Shown here: in pieces, positions 22,166 through 33,452 of the stretch
Layout: each line of letters begins with the position of its first letter
Position numbering within the stretch: the stretch's first letter is position 1
NCBI GenBank assembly: GCA_021464245.1
Contig: JADCRB010000026.1
Location: 2,952,187-3,016,186 of the forward strand
From: Carallia brachiata
Lineage: Eukaryota > Streptophyta > Magnoliopsida > Malpighiales > Rhizophoraceae
Length of the DNA: 64,000 bases
Direction of reading: 5' to 3'
Program-made: the position numbers and the translations under genes
Notes under the pieces: generated by a model
Seen by the model: only the letters and a program-made list of their open reading frames with translations
Databases searched by the model: none
What the model was told of the DNA's origin: nothing

Positions 22166-23952
22166 ATGGCGACGGCGTTGTTGCGATCCGGTGTTCTCCG
22201 ATCCGCTCTCCGCGGCGGCTCAAAAGTCTCGGCTCCTCCCAAGCGAGGCTTCGCTTCCTCCGCTCACCACGACGATGCTTGTACATCTCTCTTATCTTCT
22301 CTCTCATTTTGGTCTGATATGAATTGTGTGGATTTCCTCTTGTATATATACACACACTTGAATTCTGGTGCCTTTGAGAAATCAAGTAATGATTTGTGAG
22401 AGAAATGTTGATAAGAAATGATTAGAGGATTAAGAAATTAATCTGTTCAATTGATGGGGAATTTAGTTATCTGCTGCGCAAATTAGGCTTAATATGATCT
22501 TCAATGATCGTTTTAATTCTCATCTGATGCCTGGCAGATTCGCTCTCTTTTGGTTCTTTTTTCCCTTTCTTTTGGATGATTTTTCGTGTTTTTGTGTCAA
22601 ATTACAACTTTTGAACCTCAAATTCACCTAAAAACCTCAAGCTACTTGGTGGGGCGTGTTAGAGTTTAATATGTGATGTATTTGTGGACCTCATCCAATA
22701 ACTTAACCTTTTGCGTGGAAAGATTTCTTAATATTTTGATTGCTTGAATGTTTGATAGATGAGGCTGCGAAGTGGGAGAAGATAACATATTTGGGTATCG
22801 CTACCTGCACCATATTGGCTATGTATAACCTCTCAAAGGGTCACCATCACTTTGAAGAGCCTCCTGTGAGCTTTCTTTTTCCTCTTTTTCCCCTATATAT
22901 GGGTATCTTTTATTTTTGTGGAAAATCTTTTGCTACACTTGTAATGTTAATATGGATGACGGAGTGGAGTAAGTTGTGTTGTGCTTGTTGGTTAATTTTT
23001 TTATTGGTTTTGGATGGAGTTCCTTTTAAATGCCATTTTCTGCTAAATGTTGGGTGTGTTTGTGCAGTCATATCCATACTTGCATGTTCGAAACAAGGAG
23101 TTTCCATGGGGTAAGTTTTACTGAAATGTATCTCCGAGATTTCATTATGTGTTTACCCAATTAAACTGTAAGCGTCCTTTTTGTTGTTGATTCTATTTGT
23201 GATGGCTCTATGGCTCTAGAGGATGCCTTTCTATGATACCTTGGGATAATAGCATCATGTACAGTGGCCTAAGGAGTTTTATGTGCGACAGAACCTTAGA
23301 GAGGAGCACATAGAATTATATGCCAAGCTAGAACAACCCCATTCGAATTGGTTCAGTTTTTTTACTTGGTGAAAGCTGAATAATTATTCTTTGTGGTTAA
23401 TGATGATTTTATGCAAACACAAAAATGGGAATTCTAATGAACAGTTTTTGAGGGTCCAGAGGAATTCTTTAAGTATCAGGAACACTCTTCTCACACAATT
23501 ATTTTAATGTAGCCTCAATAGTTCAACTAATTTTATGTTAATTGCATTTATCTTTAATTATGGGTGCAATATCCCCCAATAATGTTCGGTCTCAAGTTCA
23601 TATTAGTCCAACATTAATTGCTGTACATAGACCTTAGTTGGCTGGGTTTGGCTTAGGTATAACATTGCAGCTATAGGTCGAATTTCCAGGCCTATGGTGC
23701 ATGGTGAGGAAATACGTGTATAATTTTCAGAGTAAAACCTGGATTTTATCACAACCTGTTGAAGCATCATATGAACTTTTTTTTTTTTTCTTGTTTTTCA
23801 TAATCACTTACTGTGTTGCTTTTTTTTTTTTTTAATTTCATTCTTCTTGATTGTTAGCATGAGCGATGGAACGTTGCTCATCTGATGTGCATTTCTTTCC
23901 TCTTTGATATGCAGGACCAGATGGACTCTTTGAGAAGAAGGAGCACCACTAA
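22166..23952 (+). CDS. COX6A: Cytochrome c oxidase subunit 6a, mitochondrial
   Basis: Four exons join in frame: 22166-22280, 22759-22865, 23068-23110 and 23915-23952, giving 100 residues with GT-AG introns. Residues 1-33 are rich in Ala, Arg and Ser and lack acidic residues, as expected of a mitochondrial presequence. Then come WEKITYLGIATCTILAMYNL, the single inner-membrane helix, a His cluster (GHHHFEEPP), SYPYLHVRNKEFPWG and a C-terminal GPDGLFEKKEHH. The motif YLHVRNKEFPWGPDGLFE is diagnostic of COX6a. The subunit sits on the intermembrane-space side of complex IV and modulates oxidase activity. The length is normal for plants. The ATG at 22166 directly precedes the presequence. All splice junctions are clean and the gene looks intact. 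Confidence 0.96.
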
Positions 23953-25167
23953 AAACTTGGTTGTGCATTGCATGATGATGTGGAAGTACCAATGTTTGGC
24001 ATACTCTCCTCTCTTAAGCAGATCATCTAAGATAAACGACATGACTTTGGATGTTTTTTGAATTTGATATTTGCTCTTCCGTTTTGCATTATCGATTGTG
24101 GATTTTGTGACTATGGATGTCGAAAACTTCTATAGTCCTTCTGTCCTTCATCGCAAACTTGTTCTTGCTGATTAATAAGGATTGATGAATGAAAATAATT
24201 TTGGTTATGTCTTTCGTAATTTGTGTTCTCTGGTTCATATTTTCAAGAAAATCATCGGTTTATAAGCAGCTGAAAATAAATAAAGAAAATATGGTAAATA
24301 ATCGATGTAACAAGTCACCAAAGCAATGCAGCAGCCACAAAAGCTGCTGTTGTTCCGTTTTTAACATAGCAAAGCTAAAAAGTTTTCTTACATGCAGACG
24401 AAGTCGATGAAAATACACTTATTCAATACGGAATGGAAATTGAAACACCTAAAAGATCAATTTAGGTTACTCGTAAAGATTGGCTTAACAAAATATTTTT
24501 CTTTTTGTTGGAAGAATAAATGAAACTGCACAACCGAGAGCCCAAACCTTCTTTTAGCATCCATCGCATATTCTTTGGATGTTAACTTGGAATGGGGGAA
24601 AACAGGAACAGCAGTAAGAAACAAAAACAAAGAACAGATCTAATTACTTCCCTTCTCCTTACAGTGCCTCTGTCACTCTCAGGAGGCCGTAAGTTGGGTT
24701 GTCCATTTCAGGCATAAGCAGTAGTTATATTGGAGTTTTCAGATTCAGTTTTAAGTTCTGTGGCATTTTCAGTTCCAAGAACTCGGATGCTTGCAAAACA
24801 AAGCAGACGATATATTGAAAGAAGAATAAAATGGCCATGCCATTCCTCCTTCAAGACTTGGGGATAATACAGATAGCAGGCAAATAATTCTAGTCAACTC
24901 TTCCTGTGTTTAAAACAACCACAACAGCCACTTCCATGTGAGATAACTTAGAGTTGTACATTCAATATAGCTTGGTTAAAAGCAGAAAAATAGGACAAGC
25001 TCTCAACTTTCTCAAACAAAGCTGACTGAAAAACCAAAAAGGCTTCAGATACATTATAGTAATGCACACAACAAGATACTAGTGGCAAAGGACACTATAG
25101 GTATGATTCAACCTTGATGAACGGTAGAAATCAAAACCTTGGTTGTTTTCAGTGAAAGAACAAAACT
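23953..25167. other. Convergent 3' flanks between COX6a and the acidic protein gene
   Basis: The two flanking genes point towards each other, so this 1.2 kb holds both 3' UTRs and little else. No domain-bearing frame was seen. Confidence 0.55.
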
Positions 25168-27426
25168 TTATGCTGCTGCTGCTGCATCACCACCATTCAT
25201 CCCAGCATTTCCTGTTTCTGGCAAAGTTTCCAAATCTGTACGAGCCCCCTTTTCTTCTTGAGTAACAGACGAATTTGAAGAATCATCTGAAGTGTTCTGG
25301 GAAGAATATGCTGAGCTATTTTGGCTTACATTAGCCTCACTATTTGTGTCTGATGATGCTCCTTTCTCTTCATGGGATGTTGCGAAATTGGACAAATCAA
25401 CCTCTCCTTTCTGGTTTGCATCTGTTTTGTCATTCGCATTGCCATTGTCCTCGCTATCGTTCTGGTTGGCCTGGTCATTGTTAGAATGAACTTGTTCTCT
25501 TTGGTTTGCATCTTTGTTGTCAATTCCATTGCTTTTATTGCTCTCACTGTGGTCGGCATCACCATTATTAGAATTATCTTGTTCATTTTGGCCTGCACCT
25601 GTATTGACATTTGAATTTCCAACGTTGTTAGTGTCGCTGTAAACTGTGATCTTGTTCTGATTGTCACCATTGCTATCCATGTTCAAGTGCATCTCTTTCT
25701 CCTGATCTTTTGATGTATCAGAAAAATAAACTTGGTCCTTTTGGCCAGCACCAACACCATCATCTTTATTTAAGGATGTGTCTTTCACCTGGGCATTCGA
25801 AGAACTAATCTGGTCATTTTCGCCCAGCCTGTGCATTTTCATCTGTGTTAAATGACGTAACAGTTTCTTGGCTGCTCTCCACTCCAGGATTGCTGTTGGA
25901 GTTTTCACTCTGAGCAGCATCAGAATTTTGGCCTGCAAATGAACCTGTATTAGAATCGACAGTCTGTCCATTTGACACAACAGACTCAGAGTTGCTGGCA
26001 CCTATCGATTCTTGATTATCTGAATCTCCATTCTGGGTTGTTGTGGATGGTGTGACATTTGCACCTGATTGCCGGGTGCTAGCAGCCGAATCTGATTTCT
26101 CAATATGCCCTTGTATATCATTATCGTCTCCTTTCAGTATGCTATTTTCCAATGCTTCATTTCCATTGTGAGCCACACCAGATTCATTCTGCTTCTCTGA
26201 ACCAAGATTTTCAGTAGTAACAAGGGTGCTGTTAAAATCCAATCGCTGCTTTTCATTCAATTTTGTTGCAACTGCAGAAAGATCATGGGAACCATCCTCT
26301 AATCCTTGCTTATCATTCTTCTTAACACCCTCTTGATTGGTTTCCATGCTTGTGGAATCCTTCTTTTCATTTGAAACATCATTTTGATTGACATCAACTG
26401 CTGCCGCAATATTCTTATTGTCTAATTCAGTCTCTGCCTCATTAGATTTCTTGATGTCACCTTGATCCTCTCCAGGCATTTCATGAACCACTGCACTGGA
26501 AGCATCATCTCCCTTGTAGTGTTGCTCTCTTGCCTCCTCACTGTGGCTATCCTTTTGATTGTCAGCCTGGTTTTCTCCTGAGACTATATTCTCAATCTTA
26601 TCTTCCTTTACTTCATTGTTTTGTTTTTCATTTTCTTCCATATTTCCTTCCTCCACAACCTCTTTAATTTCTTTCTCGTTACTCTGTTCCAAACTTTCTT
26701 GTTCTGGACTCGTATTCTCATTTCCCTCTTGGTTTGCCTCAACTTTGCTTTCTGCCTCTTTGCTCTCTTCGATCTCTCTATTATCACCAGCATTCTCATG
26801 ATCATTGCCATCATTCACTGTGCTTTCTTCTGTCCCCTTACCTTCACTACGATTGTCCTCGATATTTGCCTTCTCCATTCCTTCACTAATGTTCTCCTTG
26901 TTCTCTTCCCTCTCTATTTCTTCACTGCCATTCTCCTTGACTTCTTCCTTCTCAGTTTCTTTGCTGGCATTCTCCTTGCTCTCTTCTTTGTCTAATCCTT
27001 CACTACCATTGTCCATGTTCTCATCCTTCCCCTCTCCGTCAACGGAATCTTTCATACGCTCATCTTCATGTTCTGTCTTATCATGAAAATGATCATGGAT
27101 CTCGTCATCTCCAGCCCCAGTTCCTATGTTGTCTTCGGGCTTGCTCTCTTCTCCATTCTTCCTCTCTTCCTCTTCTTCTTCTTCTTCCTTGTGCTTCCCA
27201 TCTTGAAGAAGTGGTTCCTCAACTTCAGGATTAAGGTCCTTTCTCCCAAGTTTCAAGATTTCGTTCCCAGTTTTTACACTCTTCCCATATTCTGCTTTCT
27301 TGTCATGAGAGTGCCGTACTTGGTAAAGCAGCCAGATGCAAACACCAAGCAGTAGGCATATCTGTAAAGCATGCTTTACCTTGAAACCTTTGGACCTCTG
27401 ATTTCTCTACGAGGTGACCGAAACAT
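25168..27426 (-). CDS. Glu/Asn-rich acidic single-pass membrane protein (AT4G37820-like), frameshifted as read
   Basis: The long frame 27256-25814 continues after a one-base shift into the frame ending at 25168. At the shift (near 25828) the first frame reads QAG then a stop, while the other continues ENDQISSSNAQ without loss of character, which points to a single extra G. Upstream the frame extends into KHALQICLLLGVCIWLLYQV, a transmembrane segment followed by RHSHDKK. It reaches the probable ATG at 27426 only across a second small indel near 27410 (GTAGAGAAATC). The rest is extremely rich in Glu, Asn, Lys, Ser and Asp, with repeats such as GSEEIEREENKENISEG and GAGQNEQ, and ends in five alanines. 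This suggests a membrane-anchored disordered acidic tail; the function is unknown. Position between COX6a and EPFL matches AT4G37820 (from memory). The frameshifts may be assembly errors or real lesions. Confidence 0.7.
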
Positions 27427-27465
27427 TATGAATTTGTATAAACCTCCGCGAATATGTCCAATAAC

Positions 27466-28340
27466 CTGCCTGAAATTTCAACTTAAATCAATTTCTTGCA
27501 TAATGCCAAATGGTTAACACTTGCCATAGAAAACCAACAAACTACTCTCTTACAGAAGATAGTTATAACTATGCCACCAATATCTAAATTCAGCTAATAC
27601 ATAAAGGAAACTAAGAAATTCAAAAGCAAATCATTAACCTAGAAAATTTTCAAAATTAATAACACAAAGTTATGAGAAAAATGAGATTTAAGTCATCATA
27701 AAATAACTGCATCAGCAGGCATAAATCAAATTATAAAAAGGGAAATGAAATTAAAATAACTGCATCGGCACGCATAAATCAAATTATAAAAAGAGGAAAT
27801 AAAATCAGAAAACAGAAAATATGAAAACTACGATCTCATAATTCTCACATAGTGTACCAGTATTTAATGGTAACTCAATGACTAAACAAAGTAACGAAAG
27901 AATACCCATTTCATGTTGGGGCTAATCCCTGTAGATCACAAAAAATCCAACTTCAACAGATCCACACACAAATTCATTTTGTCAAACATGAAGAAGCAAC
28001 TCAGTTCCCTGACAAAATAAATCAGAAGTGCCAGACCCTTTTCCTCATTCTTGAAACAAACCCACCTGACAAACAAATCCAATAATGAAACCACAGCAAT
28101 GTATCATTTAATGTGACAATTCACTCGGATCCACTGTTGCAATGAGAGATCTAGTCGAAAAAACCCCCACTTTCACCAAAAAACAGAAATGGCAAAAAGA
28201 GATACTTAAAAACTAAGGAAAACAAAGCGAGAGAGAGAGAGAAAAAAGAGAGAGTTACCAAGAAATACAAAGATGCCCACTTCAGATTCTGTAATAATGA
28301 TGATGATGATGATGAGAAGAAAATAATGTGGCCAACCAAA
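27466..28340 (-). other. 5' UTR exon and leader intron of the acidic protein gene
   Basis: On the minus strand a non-coding exon (about 28340-28259) ends at a GT donor at 28258. An acceptor (TTTCAGGCAG) at 27466 begins the exon carrying the ATG at 27426. The exon contains a short ATC/ATT microsatellite and the leader intron starts with a CT-rich run. Placement rests on splice-site appearance only. Confidence 0.45.
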
Positions 28341-28847
28341 GTCGCTTTGTTTTTTTTTTTTCGTTTTTTGTTTCTCTCCCTTCTTTTTAAGTACCGTTTG
28401 CTTTGGTTTGGAGAACAGTGTCGTCAGGGATGATGAAGGAAACAAGGATGTGGGAACAAAACAAAACAAGAATGTCAAACACTGCAACTATTATTTCTTG
28501 TCCTTTTTTTTGTGGCTATTGGACTATATACATTCTAAAGACTCGGATCGGATACTGCACAACACAAAATACCCACATCAAGATCGCGAGAGCCAATGAT
28601 CTCGCATTTAAAATTTAAATGATAGCATGCACCTCAGTTTTAAAGAGGATGGAAAATTTAAATGATAATATTACTGTAGAACTTAACTTTTTAAAAGTGT
28701 TAGTAATTATTTAGTTTATTTAATAATATTTAATATTTTTTTAATTTAATTAGGTAATAATTCATATTATTGTGCGGTAGACATGTGTTTAATAAAAATA
28801 AGACCCTTCTGACCAATAAAAATAAAAATAAAAATTAGACGCTTAAC

Positions 28848-29341
28848 CAAGGTTGTCAGAACCGGACCGGTCATCGAACCAGAAATATTAATGGGTCAAG
28901 GTTTAACCGGTCGAACCGGTATTTGAACCAATATTTATTAATATATATATTTATAAAAAGAATTTTAAAAAAATAATACTTATACATGATTATTAAATAT
29001 TACTTTTTTAATTTTTAAGAATTAAATTGAAATTTTTGATAAATTTAGGACTAAATTGAAAGTTTTGATAAAGTTAGGACTAAATTAAAAATTTTAATTA
29101 AATTTAAAACTCAAATTATAATTTAAATAAACATTGAGATCAAATTATAATTTATAAAACTTTTATACCCGATTTGAACCGGTTGAACCGGGTCTGATTT
29201 TCATCAGTTTTGACCGGTTCAAACCGGTTTTGACCGGTCCGAGTTAATGGGTAACTGTAATCATAAACCGACCCGGACTTTTGGCCGGTCACCGGTTGAA
29301 CCGGTCGGACCGACCGATCCGAGTCGGTTTTAACAACATTG
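28848..29341. mobile_element. hAT-type MITE with 8-bp target duplication
   Basis: This 494-bp segment begins CAAGGTTGTCAGAACCGG and its other end, read inverted, begins CAATGTTGTTAAAACCG. The perfect 8-bp direct repeat CGCTTAAC flanks it at 28840-28847 and 29342-29349. Both subterminal regions are packed with ACCGGT/AACCGG motifs in opposite orientations, and the middle is AT-rich. An 8-bp duplication with CA-starting ends is the signature of the hAT superfamily. The element has no coding capacity and would need a transposase from elsewhere. Confidence 0.9.
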
Positions 29342-29349
29342 CGCTTAAC

Positions 29350-30085
29350 TTTTCTCTTTATGTATAGATAAACTATATATTTGTTAAACACATAAAATAA
29401 AAATAAAAATATCTGAAGATCGGCTGTAAACTCAAAGATGGCAACATTCCCACAAAAATCGCACGGACCAAGGTTGCTGTTTAAAGTAATGCGAAACGAT
29501 GCCAGTTTCCACTACAAAAGTAGTGGAAACGAATTGATTTTGAGAATTAAGCAAATCTTGTAAAGTCAGGAATCCGCCACGTGTCGTGGACCCCACCTCC
29601 AAGGGAGATTGTTATGTGTCCCATATTTTGCCGGAATTATCAAGCAAAGTTGCATAAAGAAGGTAAGGATTGAGGTGAAAATTATATTTTGGTTTAAAAT
29701 TTTGGTATTTAAAAGTTTATTAAATTTTGATTAATTCAGTTTGATTGGGGTAGATTCATTAAAGAGTGTAAAATTTTTTCAACACTTATTTTTTTTTATA
29801 CACAAAACTCAAATTTAAAATTCTTATTAAAATAAATCAAATTCATCGTTTAGACGCGTTGGTGTAAAATTTCCTTTGCATCCTCGAGCCTCGCGGCTTC
29901 CCCGGCGATCCACCATTTTATTAGTTGGCCTTGCTGGGCTTCAAGCTGCAAACAGAGTTGGACCTTCATTGAAAAAAAGTGGAGTTTGCTAGGCACTGGT
30001 CAAAGAACCCAGATTGGGCCCAACAACTTGGGTGGGCCAAGGTTTATGTGGTGTTTAGTACATTATTTAGACTTTTCCATATCTA
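29350..30085. other. Intergenic DNA
   Basis: No gene seen. A somewhat GC-richer patch (29870-30060) precedes the retroelement remnant. Confidence 0.5.
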
Positions 30086-30102
30086 AACAGTCTAATTCTC
30101 TC

Positions 30103-30602
30103 CGGGTCCAGCAGTGGCAGCGGGATTTTAAGGGACCATAATGAGTTTTGGCTTGGAGGTTTTTTGCAGCCGATTGGGAGGAGTACAGCGTTCACTGCTG
30201 AGCTCTGGGGTATCTACCGCGGTCTTCAGCTAACTTGGCAATTTCAGATACCACGAATTTGGCTTGAGGTGGACTCACAAATGGCATTAGAAGCAGTCAT
30301 ACACGGGGTCCCTACCACTCACCCCCAAGCGAGTTTAGTGGACAATTGCAGAGCCTTGCTACGGCAGCAGTGGCAGGTGAAAATTTCACTTGTGTACCGC
30401 GAAGGTAATAAGGTCGCAGACTGTTTAGCATGATTGGCTCTCGCTCAACAGTCAGGCTGCGAGTTTGTCATCTTATCTCGCGCACCGCCACAAGTGATCC
30501 CTTTGTTGCAGGACTCTATAGGCGTTCATTGGCCTAGAATGGTTCCAGTTGTTGAGAACTTTCAATGTAGGCTTAGGCTGCCGCTTTAACCAAAAAAAAA
30601 AA
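30103..30602 (+). pseudogene. 5'-truncated LINE 3' end with RNase H-like domain, poly-A and target duplication
   Basis: From 30164 the translation reads RSTAFTAELWGIYRGLQLTW, then WLEVDSQMALEAVIHGVP and VYREGNKVADCLA. This is an RNase H-like domain with its acidic positions (AEL, EVDS, VAD). A TGA directly after CLA interrupts the frame, which resumes as LALAQQSG and ends at the stop just before 30590. A poly-A run follows. The 17-bp AACAGTCTAATTCTCTC (30086-30102) recurs after the poly-A as AACAATCTAATTCTCTC (30601-30617), with one mismatch. A target duplication plus 3' poly-A is the hallmark of target-primed LINE insertion. A third related copy, with its own A-run, follows at about 30622-30654. 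Confidence 0.85.
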
Positions 30603-30659
30603 CAATCTAATTCTCTCATTATCAAAAAAAAAAAAAAACAACCTAATTCTCTTACTTGA

Positions 30660-32087
30660 TTGCTAGGCTGCTTGATTTAAGGATTTACATGCTCGAAAAG
30701 AAACGATTAGATTTGTTCAATCTCATATTTTTAGTATAATTAGTTGAAATATTTTATTTAAACCTTTTAGTCTTATATTCGAGTCTTAGCAACTCTATTT
30801 TTATTTCTTCTTGATGACTCCTAGGAAAAAAAAAAACGCTCAATATGCCACCCAAGATGTTTTGGTTAAGTACTATATAATTTTTGAAGAGTCTGTTTTA
30901 TACGGTCAAATGTCAAATGTTTATTTATCGGGATGCAATTGACAATAAATTTCTGGCTGAAAGACGGTTTTAGAGGGCCGACCAATTCTTAACGAGAAGT
31001 ATCAAATGGCTGAGGTCAAATATGGGTGTTTTATTTTTGTATCGAAGCGGTTTTATGTTTGTGTAATCAAACACATAAGGCTGAAAAAAATGATCTTTAA
31101 GACTGATGTTCGCACATATTTTGTATCTGTCTATTATATATGTACATATGTTTGTATTATACTACACACTTTGGTATTATATACAAAAAATACATAATAT
31201 GTGAATAATATTTTGTGTGCTTGTCAGCATTATGTGTAAATGTAAATAAGTGTTATCCGTTATAATGAGCTTCTTAATAGATTAAAAAAATATGTACTCT
31301 ACCTTTAACTCAAAATAATTGCATTTTTTATACTAGCCAATGAGAATTCTACATCGTATTTTAATGAGTATTGAGTGGATACTTTTAAGAGATATTCAAA
31401 AAAAAAATTATCGTCCATAATTGGTTTGTGCTATTCATTAATTAATTAATACAATCTTTTATGTATTCATCAACTAATTAATACTCAAAATATAGGGATG
31501 CTTAATAAGCAATTCAACCATGCCGAGAAGCATTTCATCCATTACAAAGCATGAATTGTGGTATTTGGTAAAGTTTTCTATCTACGTGGATCCTATAAAA
31601 CAAGATGCGGCGTTCTCTGAACTTTACCTTGAAAATTTTGAGTGATCACGACAACTGAATTGTGATGTGCCAACCCCTTTAATTGCGAGGCTTTTTTTTT
31701 TTATTTTTTTTTGCAATTTATATTTCTCAACTAAGTAACATCCTTTGTACAGAACTAAAATAATATCAAAGTGTGGTTGAATTAAAAAAAATAAAATAAA
31801 ATAATGAATAAACTATTAGATATCGATAAATGAACTGTAAAATTACTTTAATATTATTAAGCTATTGCGAAACCCTATTATCTTAAGTGCAAATCAACTG
31901 GTTCTAAGTGCAATATTTATCCCATTCTGGTTAAACGAATTGTTGCACATCAAGCTGGGTTTTTGAGAATCCATGAAAACGCCCCATCAGATATCATCTG
32001 CTTACAGTCAGGAATCGTATGGCCCTGACGTTTTGATTTAGAACAGTATAGTTTGTCCACAAGCCAAGAGATAGACATGGGGATTTT
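30660..32087. other. Intergenic DNA
   Basis: AT-rich with homopolymer runs. No coding or RNA gene was recognised. Confidence 0.5.
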
Positions 32088-32333
32088 TCAATGCTTGTTT
32101 TGTTTGTTGGTTGTAGTCTTGTAGAATACAGCACAGCACAGCTCGAAACACTTGTGAACAAGGGGGCATTGGGAACCAGAATCCTTATTTGTCACTCGAT
32201 GGGCCTCAGCTTTTTTTTCAGTTTTATCTGTAGTCTTAACCTTTCCACAAACATTCTCTTTTGGGTTTGGACTTTCGGGGCGCTCGGCTGCAGGGCCTTT
32301 CCCATGACCATGACTGCACGTGACTGTTTGCAT
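32088..32333 (-). CDS. Possible small Cys/Lys-rich protein gene
   Basis: An 81-residue frame begins MQTVTCSHGHGKGP and contains CGKVKTTDKTEKK, then CPLVHKCFELCCAVF. Its GC content is well above the surrounding DNA. A TATATAAA sequence (about 32357-32364, read on the minus strand) lies roughly 25-30 bp upstream of the ATG. That is close for a TATA-to-start distance but possible with a very short leader. The opposite strand is also open over the same span, so an open frame alone is weak evidence. I do not recognise a family. It could be a real short gene, a fragment of a larger one, or chance. Confidence 0.3.
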   Translation of the reverse strand: MQTVTCSHGHGKGPAAERPESPNPKENVCGKVKTTDKTEKKAEAHRVTNKDSGSQCPLVHKCFELCCAVFYKTTTNKQNKH

Positions 32334-32354
32334 CCTCGACGTCTGTGCCTTTAA

Positions 32355-33412
32355 TTCTTTATATATTCTTTTTTCACGAGGTAGTGGTTGAGTGTACTAA
32401 TTTTTAATTAAGAGATTTGAGATTATTTAGTATCGTGAATCCTACAAATCGCTGTTATCAGCTTAAAAAGACCAAACAAAGAAAAAAGTTTGATCATGCC
32501 ATAATCTAGTGTTTGAAACTTACATCTCGATGCTAATTGAATTTTCATCATCCCTTAAAGGACTCTCATAATTTGTTTGGATTATAAAATTTTAATGAGA
32601 AAAAAAATTACTGAGAAAAAAAATTATTAAAAAATAATAAGAAAGTGAAATTTTATATTTAAATTGTATGAGAAAATAATAAAAAAAATATATATATATA
32701 TACAATTACAAAAATAACTCCCACAAAAGATTGAATAATATCTTAAAATCACAAAAATGTCCTTATAAATAATTGTATAAATTGAGGGATATTTTAGTTA
32801 TTATGTTTATATTATTTCTTGTATCTTTTTTTATTGGTTTTTGATTGCTTTTCTAACATAATTTCTGATCCTTTTCTCATGAATTTTCAAACAAACAAAA
32901 GTGCCTTGAATTCTAAAATTTTCTTTTTAATTCGTTTATCATATGGTTGCGAAACATACTGTTAGTGATTAAATTTTAAATTTCTATATTCTAGAGGTTT
33001 AATATTAAGAAGTTAATATGTATGATTTATAAAATAAGAGAGTTATATTCAATATATAGCTTATGGGCCAATGAATTTTTAATAAAAAAAAAATCTCATT
33101 CGGTACTGCAAATGGACCCAAAAACAAAAAAACAATATCATCAGTATTATGGAGCTTGAGTGGTACTCACAGTTATCCATTTAAGACGTACTCGATTTTA
33201 GTTGTTACAAACATCAAAAAAAAAAAAAAAAACAAAAGAAAGAAAAAGAAAAAAGATGATACCTTTTTACTCGAATCTGGCTCTGCATATTCGCTTCGAA
33301 CGATGGAGCAACTCAGACCAATTAGACATAAAAATTCGGAAAAATTTTGGAAGACTGGAGAAAAGATGAGTGGCAGGTCTCCCGCATTTTTTATTCTTTT
33401 GTTTAAAGAAAA

Positions 33413-33452
<40 letters not shown>

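Noticed and set aside
26559..27355. Several plus-strand hydrophobic frames opposite the acidic protein gene
   Set aside because: They are the antisense of Glu/Lys-rich codons (TTC/CTT runs) and carry no domain of their own.
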